From assembly GCA_023512835.1 (NCBI GenBank), contig CM042087.1:47102249-47166248 (forward strand): a DNA stretch of 64,000 bases. The letters are read 5' to 3'. Made by a program: the position numbers and the translations under genes. Below the pieces are notes generated by a model, which saw nothing but the letters and a program-made list of their open reading frames with translations, was not told where the DNA came from and searched no databases. Position 1 is the stretch's first letter, and every line of letters starts with the position of its first letter. The stretch comes from Taxillus chinensis (Eukaryota; Streptophyta; Magnoliopsida; Santalales; Loranthaceae). Below, one piece after another: positions 11,890 to 23,662 of this stretch.

Positions 11890-13705
11890 TCCTGCCGACC
11901 CGGCCGATGTGTCGGCATCTCCAGTCCCCGCGATGCGCGGCGGGCCTCACACCCAGCGCCCCCGCGTTACCCCCAGTGCCGACGGTGCCCCGGATGGGGC
12001 GTGGTCACCGCACCAAGCGCCCTCCGTCAGGTTGCGGGATTACGCCCCCCCTCACGCCCACGGCCGCACCCGCCGGCACCTCGCCCGACCACGTGGTTTC
12101 TCGAGAACGAGATACCCCTTGGCGAAATATCTCTGTTATGACAAATTTACCCCCCCCCTCCCCACCTAAGAGCTGAGCGGTTAGGCCCGGCCACGTGAGC
12201 CACCTATCAAGAACGGTGAAGCACCCTCACCGGGAGGGCGAGCGCAAGAACTCGATGCCCTGCGCTCAATGGCACGTGGACGGTAACTCCTTTGCCTCCG
12301 GAAAGCGGGCACTTGGAAGTAAGTGGGTTTATCGCATCAAGTATCATTTCGATGGTACGATCGAACGGTAAAAGCACGGTTGGTTATTTTGGGGAATCAT
12401 CGGATCGGGGTATTGATTATCGTGAAACGTTCGCCCCCCTCTGCTTGCTAAATCCTTCTTCCTTTTCCCGCCCGCCCCGCACACAATTGGGTTGTGCACC
12501 GGATGGATGTGCACAATGCCTTCTTACACGGTGATCTCGATGAGGAAGTCTACATGCGCCCTCACCCGGTTTCCCGACTTTCGGCCCGGACAGGTTTGCC
12601 GTTTACATAAATACTCTATGGTCTCCGCCAAGCTCCTGGCCTTGGGGCCGCCAAGCTTCTTTCCGCTCTCACGCGCTATGGCTTCATCCAGTCGCGTTCG
12701 ATTACTCCCTCTCTTTCGCTACGGCGCGGGCACACTCGTCTTCATGTCCTTGTGTATGTGGACGACCTCATTATTTGCGGCAACGATAGTGTTTCCATTA
12801 ACACTTCAAGGTATATCTTGGTACTGTTTTCATATGAAGCATCTCGGCGCCTTGAAATATTTCTTGGGTGTGGAAGTTGCCCGGAATGCGGACGGCATTT
12901 TTTTGTGTCAACGGAAGTATACTATGGATCTTCTTTCCGAAGTTGGATTGTTGGGAGCCAAACCTGCCCCTTTTCCCGTTGTGCCCAACCACAATCTAGC
13001 TTTGGCCAACGGGGCGCTCTTGTCTGGTCCCGAACGCTATCGTCGCCTTATTGGGCGCTTAATTTACCTTACCTTCACCCGACCCGAATTGTCCTATTGC
13101 GTGCACACCTTGGCACAGTTTATGCAGGCACCCCGCGACGACCATTGGACAGCTGCCTTGCGTGTCGTTCGTTACCTCAAAACGGCTCCCGAACAAGGCA
13201 TCCTTCTCCGTTCCGCCTCCGATCTCCGCCTGGTCGCTTACTGCGACTCTGACTGGGCTAGTTGTCCTCTGACTCGTCGCTCTCTCACCGGCTATTTTGT
13301 CACCCTCGGACCCTCACCGATCTCGTGGAAGACTAAAAACAGCATCCCGTTTCTCGTTCTTCTGCGAGGCCGAGTATCGCTCTCTTGCCACCACACCCGT
13401 GAGCTCAAATGGCCGCGGGGTTGTTGCTTGATCCGGGTGTACCTCACCCGTCCCCCCCCCCTTTTTTCCGGGGGCCGGGCCCCCCCCCCCCCCTTCTGCG
13501 AATCCGGTGTTTCACGGCGTACCAAACACATTGAAGTGGCTGTCACTTCGTCCGTGATGAAGTTCGGCGTGGCACACTTCGCCCGCCTTATATCCATACT
13601 ACCCAGCGGCCTCGCCGCGATCTCTTTTACAAAGGCACTCGGTCAGCATCGGTTTGCATTTCTACTTCGCAAGCTGGGCATTTATGATCCCCATGCTCCA
13701 CCTTG
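10700..13705 (+). pseudogene. Copia pol region (integrase, RT, RNase H), broken
   Basis: The GAG-pre-integrase piece (LWHKRLGHP-like) is near 10740. The integrase core is at 10878-11366 with the three catalytic acids in context (VVDDCTR, RTDNGTEF, QQNGRVERKH). A proline-coding linker at 11580-12170 is replaced by poly-C. Reverse transcriptase follows, with the catalytic YVDDLI at 12752, and RNase H has YCDSDWASCPLTRRSLTGYF near 13240. These blocks lie in different frames, so no single polyprotein can be read. The order is the normal copia order, and no extra gene is present. Confidence 0.85.
11584..11887 (+). repeat. Extreme poly-C runs inside the Copia linker
   Basis: C runs of 45 bases (11790-11834) and 43 bases (11845-11887) are separated by GGGGAGAGGG, with shorter C runs from 11590. 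Smaller C runs occur elsewhere in the same element (near 10245, 10327, 13449 and 13480). I see no comparable C runs outside this element. Plus-strand open frames of poly-Pro and minus-strand poly-Gly are artefacts of these runs. Confidence 0.9.
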
Positions 13706-13713
13706 AGGGGGGG
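13705..13713 (+). other. Polypurine tract
   Basis: GAGGGGGGG lies directly before the 3' LTR and is the expected plus-strand priming site. Confidence 0.85.
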
Positions 13714-13939
13714 TGTTGGGCCTGCTCTCGTTCCCGTACGCTCCAGCTGTGCCAGCACGCTCCAGCGGTGCTTCCACTCTTGCTATTTTCGACTCTCTCC
13801 ATATCAGGCATGTAATAATGTATATATTTGTATTTATTATACCACCTAATTTAGGTATTTGTATGCTATTAAACCCGTGTACGGGCAATAAAACAAAAAC
13901 ACGAGATTAACTCGCACAATTGAAACGTGAAGTTTCACA
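13714..13939 (+). repeat. Copia 3' LTR
   Basis: Starts TGTTGGGCCTGCTC and ends AGTTTCACA. It is 226 bp, the same length as the 5' LTR. Confidence 0.95.
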
Positions 13940-13944
13940 CTTTC
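13940..13944. repeat. Copia target-site duplication, right copy
   Basis: CTTTC, identical to 8992-8996. Confidence 0.9.
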
Positions 13945-14706
13945 ATACCTATTTTAAAATTTAGCAAGATTTAATTTTTTTTTAATAATGATAGAGATTA
14001 TGGAGAAAAGACATGCACACCAATGGTGGAGTACCTACACTATCCGACCTGGCTTTCTAGAGGATCAAAAGCATTAAGGAGGCAACACATTTCAACGCCA
14101 CTAGGACCTACAACCAGGCCCATCCTTGGAATTAAACATTACAAAACAAGGGAGCAGCAAGTTGCTTCTTCTTCTTTTGGGTTCTTTCCCGATTTTACTC
14201 TTTAGTTTTTCAATCATTTTTAAAAAACGTTTTGCCCTTTGATTTTACAAACTTTAAAGGACTACAACTTTTAATTTATAGATTTGAATTACAAAAAAAA
14301 TACTTGTTTACTTTTTATTAAATTAAATCTATTAAACAAGTATAATGTTACTATGAATATATATATACGAAAAAAGATTTAAAAAAATTTAAAATCAATT
14401 AAATTCAATAAAAAAACGTGTTTGTTATAATTTAATACAGCGATTTTCAAAATAAATGAAAGTAAAAAATTAGAATAAAAAAATAAAATAAACTTCTAAA
14501 ATAATTTAGAATAAAAATGAAACTGAATAGCTGAATTTAGTGTAAAATTAAACTTATTTTTGAACCAAATTTGATTTCATTTTTGAGTTTGGTTTTTAAT
14601 TTTTGATTATTTTGAATATATATTTTTATTGAGTTTAATTAATTTTAAAAAAATTAAAACGTATTTTCTATACATAATTTTATACAGCAATAATTGACGT
14701 ATTTCA

Positions 14707-14755
<49 letters not shown>

Positions 14756-15480
14756 CAATTTAAACCTACCTATTAAATAAATATATTTAATAGCTGCTTA
14801 AAGTTGATTAACAAAATATAAAGAAAAAAGTTCGAAACGGGATTTGTTTGTTTTTTTAGGAGGACAATAGTGGGGGAGTAGCAATTTACCAAAACAATGG
14901 GGCCTCTCCCCAATCCCCCATATACTGATATAGTGATATACAGTGTCTACTGTCTAGATTCCTTTGCCGTCAATATCTCATGCATGATTGAAGCTCATTT
15001 CAAAATAGATGGAGCACTGAATAAGAATTTGCCGTAGCTTGATTGATAACACAATGAGACTCCTATTTGTTTCCCAAAAAATGAAAGGAAAAAAATACCA
15101 GTAAAAGAAAACAGATGCTTTTGAGTCGGGCTCTTAAACGTTGTCATAAATAAGTTGTCAAAAAATTTGCAAACTTCACAGCTTTCATTTAAGTTTAAAA
15201 TATTAATTTTATTTTATTTAAATTATTTTATAAAATAAAAATAAATTATTTTAAGTCAAACTATTAAATCAACATTAATAATGATGTAAAAAAAGTATAC
15301 ATTAATCAATAAATAATGTAAAAGCAATCTCAACACACTCTTTATTATCTATACGTATAAAGTAAAATTTTAAATTTATACTCTAACAAGGTTCTTCACA
15401 TGGCTCTTTACATATGAAAAATGCTACAATAACTCTTCACATTTGAAGAGTTGCTGTTCATTTTTTTACGTATTATTTTA
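13945..15480. other. AT-rich intergenic DNA
   Basis: No gene was recognised. A (TA)n microsatellite lies at about 14713-14753. A short open frame at 14023-14205 has no identifiable domain. Confidence 0.5.
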
Positions 15481-15905
15481 TTTTTTTATTAAATATTTTC
15501 TTTCTCCTCCCGCACACACTTTCCTATTTGTATCTTTGGGAAAACCCTTCACCTGCGCATGCCCATCGGCTTGTTGCTGGTAGGGCAACAAGCCGCTGAA
15601 CAAACGGTTCCAGCAGAACGCGTCGCCCATCAACTGATCCACAATCTCCGAGACGCCATCGAGGTCGATGTCAACGACGGACGAGGCGGAGAACTGGATG
15701 GAGCAACGATTGTCCCAACGATCCCAAAAGGCTTGGATCCAACGCCATCGCATAGCAAATCTTCCAGAGCTCAAAGTCGAAGCTCAACAACTTGGATGCG
15801 TCGGCATGGGAGAAGACGAATGGCGTAGAGTTGTTGATGGCTGGAGGGGAGGGGACGACTGGGCGTAGGGTGGAGTGGGTGACGGCTGAAGAGCGATGGC
15901 AATTC
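15480..15905. other. GC-rich island, possible captured exon
   Basis: A roughly 400-base GC-rich island sits in very AT-rich DNA, with open frames on both strands. The minus frame at 15478-15774 contains SASSVVDIDLDGVSEIVDQ and the plus frame at 15559-15828 contains VAHQLIHNLRDAIEVDVND. I recognise neither. The sharp composition change at both sides resembles the captured-gene islands found elsewhere in this window. Confidence 0.3.
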
Positions 15906-16745
15906 GTAGGGTATTAGGATGAAAAATAATATTACTTTAATATAAATATACATAGAAAATGGTCTTGGAGTTAAACTTTAAAAATGACTATCTAGATATA
16001 AAATTTTCTTTACATGTAAATATAAATACAAAATAATATTAAAGTTGTTCTAATATCATGAACTTTATAATTGGTTTTAACTTAACTAAAATGAATAATG
16101 AGCTTTGTGAATCCTGACTAACTCCATTTATTAATAACAATTGCTTTTGACTTTTGAGTAACTAGCTTTGCTTTTGACTTTTCTTTTGTGTACATTAATA
16201 TATATATGAATTTATATTTGTACTTTAAAATATACATTCATATTCAAATTTGATGTCCAATGATATGAACGTGTGTATACATATACACTAAATTTATATT
16301 TCGACAACACTAGGTTAACAATAGGTGGTAAAGCACCACCCATATTTGGTATGAGTTTTAATTTTGATATTCTATTTTCTGTATTCTATGAGATTTATGT
16401 TTGATTCTAATTTAAAAAATATTTCTGTTTGACAGAAAATGTGTTTTGGAAAAAATATTTGTAAAAATTATCTCATATTTAAAAAAAAATGATGGGTTCT
16501 AGAAAAAATAAAAAAAAATTATTTAGGTTTTCTATCAAAATTGAGTTTAAATTATAAAAAATAATTAGATTTTTAAAAAATAGCTATAAGAGTTACTTAT
16601 TTTGAAAACTACATTCTAAAATTAAATAATTTTATAATAGGTATAGGTCCATAGTTTTGAAAAATAGTAACTGAATTCTGAAAACATGTTACGTACCAAA
16701 CATAGCCTATATCAATCATAAAACTAGATTACAAGTTCTAAGAGT
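15906..16745. other. AT-rich intergenic DNA
   Basis: I see nothing gene-like in this stretch. Confidence 0.5.
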
Positions 16746-16749
16746 ATTG

Positions 16750-17482
16750 GTAGCAAATTCCCAATAGGAATTTATTTCCTTTTATTTAAGAAAAAAATAA
16801 AATAAAAAGTTATAAAATTATTTCTACAATAGAAGTTATATATTTAACTTTTTCATAAGATTTGTATATTATTTCTCAATGTATTAGAAATTACTATTTA
16901 CTCTATCATTGAATTATAAAATGTAGTAATTGGAAAATAATAATTGAAAGATAAAAAGTAAGACAGAAAAACAAATAATAAAAAAAGTAAAAAAATATTT
17001 TAATGATATATAAAATAATTAAGGAAATATATTATAATATATATTTTTATAGAAAAATAAAAAGTAATTTAAAATTTAAAATTTAAGAAAAATAAGAGGA
17101 TAATTAAGGTTAAAACATTCACATAAAATTTTCAAGCATTTTTCTTAAATTTATAAATTTAAATTACTTTTTATTTTTCTATATGAATATACACCACAAT
17201 AAATTCTCTAAAGCATTATCTATATTATTAAAATAATATTTTATACTTCTCTTTTATAATTTAATATAAAATAAAAGTAAAAATTATGAAAAACATGAAG
17301 GTGGTAGAATTTTTTATATATAATTTAATAATTATAAAGAGTAAATAGTACTTCATCATACATTAAAAAATACTATACAAATCATATAGAAAAAATAAAA
17401 TATAAGACTTCTGTTATATAAATAATTTTTTGACTTTAAATTTTGTCCACAAATAAAGAAAAAAGACTTAAGAAATTTGCTA
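16750..17482. mobile_element. Long-TIR MITE-like element
   Basis: The left arm begins near TAGCAAATTCCCAATAG and continues through TTACTATTTACTCTATCATTG around 16915. The right arm, read in reverse complement, begins TAGCAAATTTCTTAAG and includes ACTATTTACTCTTTATAATT from around 17345. The arms match imperfectly over about 170-180 bp. A second, internal inverted repeat lies at about 17044-17092 against 17141-17190. The element has no coding capacity. I could not fix the exact ends or the target duplication. Confidence 0.5.
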
Positions 17483-17489
17483 AAGTTTA

Positions 17490-18556
17490 TACCTCATGGT
17501 ATTTAAATTTGCCACACCATGGTATTAACTTTGTTAGAAAAAAGCTATTGTGAAAACAAACAAAAAAAAATATGATAAACTTTAGTTTTGAAAGTATCAT
17601 AAAATTAAAAACAGATAATAATTATTTAATAAATAAAAAATAAAAGTAATATAAATGTTTAGTTTTTAAATTTTAAACTTATACTCTTTTCTTTTTATTT
17701 TTAAATAGAATTAATCTTAATATTTTATAATTTTAAGTTAGTGACTAATAAAACAAATTTAAAAAACAATCCCAAAATTGGTTCATTTTTTACTATACAA
17801 AAGCAGAATTTTTTCATAAGTTCTTTTTTTTTTTTAGTTTATCAAATAAATTTTATGCTTATTTTATAAGAAAAAAAATCTCTCAAAAACAATACCTGGG
17901 CCATTATGTGTAGAAGAAAGGCTAGAAGGACTTTAAATAATAGTTATTTTTGCTAGAGTAATGTGTCAATGAAATTGAACCCTCACGAACCAAAAACAAA
18001 AATCGAAAAGATACACAAACTAAATTTCGAAAGTACGCTGTAGACGAACGTATGGGACGCCAACGAAATTCTGAAATTAGTTCCATCCAGGATAACGACC
18101 AGGAGACACGGCCCCGTAAAGGAAACTAGCATGGTTCTTGATGCCATAGTCTAGGCCTGTAAAGATAATCATAATAAATAAATAAATAAATAAATAAATG
18201 CTCTTATTTTCAACAATTATACTAGTAATGAAATTGATATGTATGGACTTCAAATAATTTGGAAATAAAATTCTAGGACTTATGATAAATACATTAAATG
18301 TCGCACGTTTGTGTCCAATTTGTGATCTTAAATGGATATTGACAACTTAAACACAAAATATTTAAACAAAATAAGCAACCGAGAAAGAGATCAACGGGTT
18401 TGAGTTCATCACAATTGCACATTCCCTCCCTTCACAAAATCTCTGATGCCCATTTTATCCCAAAACAAAAATAAGACTATTTAGTAAAAAACACAAATTC
18501 CTTCAAAAATATCACAACGACTACCTTAGCCAAGTTGATTTCTGGATTTGCCACTG
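17490..18556. other. AT-rich DNA downstream of PTH
   Basis: An (AAAT)n microsatellite lies at about 18170-18200. The part nearest 18556 is the likely 3' UTR of the minus-strand PTH gene. No other gene was seen. Confidence 0.5.
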
Positions 18557-21500
18557 TTAAGTGTTAACAAATGTTGTACTTTTATCTAACCCCTGCAGCA
18601 AAAGGATACGCACTGCCTCCAACCCAGTTTGGAATGTAAATTCTAACTGAAAGAAGACCAGGCAGTTAAAACATTTAGCAATTTGGGATCACAAAAAAGG
18701 AATATAATATGACTCAAATAAATAGTATTGGTGGAACTATAACAATGTTTAGTGAGTCTGGGAAAACTATTTTATATGTGAACATGTGAAGATGTCATTG
18801 ACTTGACATGACTGTCTTGCTAACGAAAGCACAGAATAGATACCCCATGGAAACGACCTGGAACACGACTATTTAGCTATTGACTTCACTCAAACAAGCC
18901 AATTGAATCTAGTAGATTTAGTCTATGCTGTTGTACATACCTCTCTGTTTTCTTGCTTATTGAATGGGCGAACAACAAAGTTGATGGGATCCATCTTCCC
19001 AGGCGGTCGCCCAATACCTAGATTAATGAAGCTTATCTCATGTGTTGCTTGAATAAAAAAAATAATCATCATAATTTCCGAAGGATTTGGGGCTCTGAGA
19101 AACCTACCTATTTTCAAACGAGGAAAATCTTGGCATCCTTTGAAGCGATGAATAATACTCCTCATCCTGCAACATTAAGCAGAGTGAATATTTTTGAAAT
19201 CTCTTTATAGGGAGCATGCACAGGCATGCATCAGTGCATATACATCTATATATTCACACCATAGTGATAAGCTTTTACGGTAAGTACCAGTATAGTGCAA
19301 CCACATAACGGATTCCTTTCCAAGATTGGGCCAGAATAGAATCACTAATTGCAATAAATAATTACTAAAAATGTAAGTCACTATTTTGGGTGGAATATTA
19401 AGAGAGCGTTTGATACACATTTTTATTTTTTATTTTTAATTTCACGATTTAAATATTTATTGAATTTAGAGCTTGAATACTTAATTTTGAAAACAAATTA
19501 TAATTAGTAAGTAAGAGATGTGTTTTAAAAAAAAATTTCAAAATCAGATTATACAAAAATTATAAATATATATATATATGATGGATCCAAGAATTAAAGT
19601 AGAGAAAACATTTTTACAAAAAATAAATTAGATATCACGTAAAAATTGAATTTAAATAATAGAAAACAATTGAACGATATTTTCAAAAATAATTACTTGA
19701 TTCAAATGAAGATTTGAATAAAGTAGCATTTTATTCATAAAACAAATGTAATAAATACAATATTGACCGCATTCTATTTTTAAAAACAGAATCACATTTT
19801 GAAAACATTTAAGGAGGCCCTAAGCTTGTGTGATTTGATAACATCATTGAAATTCAAAGTTCATGTGAACCATTCAACTGCTGATTTTACACAATCATTA
19901 ACAAATACAAGCAAAGAGGCTTCATTTACCACAGGAAATTAAAATAAAATAAAGCAAAGTGGCTTCAAATAATAATGCTGGTACTTGGATTCATGGTCAC
20001 ACATCAACACGGTGCCCTTACCGTTGAAGTCAGCCTGTCATGGAGCCATGGTTTTTAATTCATTTCCTACCACATTTACTTCTTTGGAAGTACAAATGGT
20101 GGTGAGAAGAGAAAACGAAACACTCTTAAACCAGCTAAAAGCCAAAATTTTGAGGTGCACTCATGACCTAAATTTTAGCGCTAGAATGTTGACACACAAA
20201 CACTGAAATTAACATCAAAGGTAAAAGAGATAACATATACCCATTGTGTCCTCCATGCCCACCCTTTGGCAAAAGGCGCAACTTTGAAAAGGGCAAGTCT
20301 AAATCATCAAGAATCTGCAGAAGAGAATACCAAAAGATGAAGAAACAAAAAAAAAATCCATTTCCCCTCTGGTTTGTTTTATTTTTCATTTGTTAGTTTA
20401 ATTAAATTAACTATAATCTACCACAAAATTAAATGAATATTAAAGACAATAAAGAACATACCACAAGCACTTGATTCAATGGAATCTTATAATATGAAGT
20501 AATGGCACTGACCTACAAAAAGAAAAGGTCCACAAGTCAACAAATTGTTAGCACTAACATAGAAAAATCAATAAGTCCTAGATAAGCTTACTTACAGACT
20601 CACCACTTGCATTCATAAATGTCTGTGGCTTGGCAAGCATAACAGGAACATCTCCAATAAAACCTGCAAAACCAAATGAACTATATTGAAATTATGGACC
20701 ACAAACTGGAAGTGGCAAACTCTGCATTAATCCGGCATATGAATCCTAGCTTGACTAGGCAGCAGCCAACTTTCTATCTGTCTCTCTCCTTAAAGCTAGT
20801 TAAGTAAGGGAAAGCCGTATGTAAATTCCAATTTGTTTTGGTGCAAATTAGAATAAGAGTTGAACAATTTTAAGAATGCATACCTTTTCCAAATATAGCT
20901 TTGAAAGAAATACTTTCCATGGATATCCCTTCACGATCAGCTATATAGTTTAGCATCTCAAAACCCACCTGAAAATAAGTTTATTCCACATGAGATAGAA
21001 AGGAACAAGATAAGGACAAATATGTTTTAATAAATACATCCAAATAGGATTAGCTAGTAATAAGTTATCCGCTGGATGTTTTAGTAATAGTGTTGTTCGC
21101 AATGTAAGATTAGCAACTGGGCCTGGATGTTTTTTGTTAGAATCAGTTGACAATGTGTTCACTTGAGCACAGGGAAAGACAGCACCCCACCAGAAACGTT
21201 GTTTTTGCGCAAGAGCAGTGATGAGAGAGAGCCATTCGGGCAGTGGATTCTTCACTTATCTTTTTTTTTTACTGGGGGTTTGATAGGGAATGCGTGTTTC
21301 GTCCCGTGTTGGCCGTTTTCACGTGCTTCACGGAATAGGACTATCTAAATTTTCTTACATTTCTGATATTGAAAACTTTGGGACAACATTAAGAGCCTGT
21401 AAAGCCTCCCTCCGGGATTTTTCCCCCCTTTTTTGGGGTTTTTTTTATTGCAAACCGGGGGGGGGGGGATTCATGGGTGCGGCACCCTTCTTCTTTCGTT

Positions 21501-23662
21501 TAGAGTTCCTCATTTCTTTTTTGGGGTAAGGTTTATGTGCATTTATTCTATTTTAATAAAAAATTTTACTTATATAAAAAAAATTAATATGGTTGCACTT
21601 AAAAAAGGAGTACAAATAAGTCACTTAAAACTTAAATGGAAGTTATATAATGGGAATTGAGGGAGAGTGAAACAACAAATCAAGAAGCGTGGTATCATAG
21701 GATTCATATGCCTGATTAAATTTGATTTTGCTGTCCCAAATAGATGACCCCAAATATTGTGATCATTGATTATTGTTTCTTGTTGCTGTATCTATTGAGA
21801 GAGCCAAAGAAGAATATAGTTGTGTAGTTTGTATGCTATTAGGGCAAAATAAAAAGTCATTGATGCTGACAGGAGGCAACATTGTAGTAATTTTGTTGTA
21901 GCAAAATGCATTATTGTATATACAGCAATAATATAGTTGTTTAACAATAGTAGGGTTTAAGTGAGAGAAGAATGTGTCTTAGTGGATACAAATTATTTGC
22001 AGAGCTAGATATATATGCATAGCAAAGTGAGCTTAAAGAGGTGTTTGTTTAGTAGTGCTTTGGCTATGGCCGAGTGCACAAGATAACTAACCTTATAAAC
22101 TTGCGTCTACTAATTTTTGATTGTAAAACCACTCCATTAGAGTGAAACATAGCTGAGTAGGTCTGGTTCAGCAAACCAGTTAAATCCTATGTGCTTGCAT
22201 TTGGTTGTCATATTTATATTATTGCTGATTGTTGTATAAACGTGATAATTGATTTATAAAGGATAAAGCAAAACCTGTATAGATCAAAAACTTAAAAGGA
22301 AAAGTAAAGAGAGTTAAAGAGGATCTTAGATAGAAGGGTAAAAAGAGTCCAAGCTAATTCAGCCATCTCAGACTCATATTGGGATTAATAGTTCTACCAA
22401 AAAATTTAAAAAATCATAGGTATTACTTTCAAAGTTTAAGTTCAATCTATCAAACTCTAAGCAGCAACTGCTCACATGGATAGCTCAACTACTATACATC
22501 CTTGGCTTCTCAAGGTATATTCTTTTTTTATAAGTAAAAAATTTTATAAAATAGAAAGATCGCACACAAAGAGTGCGTGAGAAGCGAGCATACAACAACA
22601 GGTTCAAAATGAGTATCCATGCAACATCAGAAATGGAATAAAAAAAATAACCTGCCCGAAGCAAAAAACCATTCCCTCAAACCCCAAAAAATATAAGAGA
22701 GATCTCTAAAAAAGACTGCTCCCTATCGTCAAAAACATGTCCATTTCACTCGCATCAAATACAAGATTGATACCACTATTACCCATAACTGAATGAGCAT
22801 AATTTGTTTGCTCCACAAAGAACTTACTTTGCTTGCTCATGTAGATTTTAATTGGCTCTTTTTCTTGTTGAATATGCCATGTTATCTTGTATATACAAGA
22901 AGGATAGACCACTTACATGAAAAATAACCACAGGTTAATGCTCTAATACTTTATAATCGATTTCTAAAGTGAAAACACACTCATCCTAGTCTTTCCAAGA
23001 AACTATAAGGTGTACATTGCAAATACCATATTGCTTCATAAGTGTCTATGGGGAAAACTGGGTTCGTCTTTAGCTCATCAAATACCACATTTCTTCAAAA
23101 TCTCATTTTCAGATTTTCCTAATCCCTGTTATCACTTAATATGATCAAATAAGGAGATGATTATTACAGCAGAGCTAACATATACATAGCTAACATGATT
23201 AACTGAAATACGTAAGTACGTGAAAAAAAAAGATCATAGCTGTCAATAAAATATATATACTTTATATACCAAAATAGAACCAATAGAAGCATAAATTTTG
23301 AATCATAGGTTATAACAGAAACCAGGTCGCATAAAAACAGAGCGGGAGATGGAAACACGGACGTTGTGCCTGGTTCCGTGATACTTCTTGCCTGGGTTTC
23401 CGAGACCTGTGAGAAGCCAAGGCTTCGTGTGCACGGGCTTCGAAAGTTCCTCCGCTGCAGACAGCGAATTAGCGGCGTAGGTGAGTAGGGGATGGGCAAG
23501 CCCAGAGGTCGAATTTGAAGCAAAAGCACGAGTAGATGGAAGATGAGGCATTGGAGGGGACGAAGAAAGAAACAGGGTAGTCATGAAGCAGGGGAGGCGA
23601 CGACGGATAGGGAAAAGAACGCCGCCGCCTCCGACAACGGCCGCGGCCGCCACACCGTGCAT
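18557..23662 (-). CDS. PTH: Peptidyl-tRNA hydrolase, organellar (PTH1 family)
   Basis: The enzyme cleaves the ester bond of peptidyl-tRNAs that drop off ribosomes and so recycles tRNA. The plant PTH1-type protein acts in plastids and/or mitochondria. Eight minus-strand exons: 23363-23662, 20884-20968, 20596-20663, 20462-20512, 20241-20314, 19108-19166, 18941-19017 and 18557-18646. Phases join without a break to give 267 aa. All catalytic residues are visible: Asn89 in GLGNPG, His99 in GTRHN, Asn in FMNASG, Asp171 in LDDLDLP and Asn192 in GGHGGHNG. Residues 1-75 are Ser/Ala/Arg-rich without acidic clusters, as expected for a transit peptide. The start is the first ATG after an in-frame stop; an upstream GTG in frame was not used. 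The intron 1 donor is GTCCGT, a weak but legal GT site. The C-terminus ends soon after TTFVNT. Confidence 0.93.
20969..23362 (-). other. PTH intron 1 with low-complexity patches
   Basis: This 2.4-kb intron has no recognised gene. It contains an odd stretch at 21240-21530 (T10, C6, T8 and G10 runs) and an unidentified minus-strand open frame at 22706-22912. Confidence 0.6.

Larger units (their letters stand above)
8997..13939 (+). mobile_element. Complete Ty1/copia LTR retrotransposon
   Basis: This 4943-bp element has two 226-bp LTRs (8997-9222 and 13714-13939), each TG...CA. It is flanked by a perfect 5-bp target duplication CTTTC (8992-8996 and 13940-13944). A primer site complementary to initiator tRNA-Met (TGGTATCAGAGC) follows the 5' LTR, and a purine tract GAGGGGGGG precedes the 3' LTR. 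Inside, gag, integrase, reverse transcriptase and RNase H occur in copia order on the plus strand. The LTRs differ at only 5 of 226 positions, so the insertion is recent. Even so, the coding region is broken by many shifts and holds very long C runs. It is probably non-autonomous, or its internal sequence is poorly assembled. Confidence 0.95.

Noticed and set aside
11639..12176. Long poly-Pro and poly-Gly open frames
   Set aside because: They are produced only by the C45 and C43 runs inside the Copia linker.
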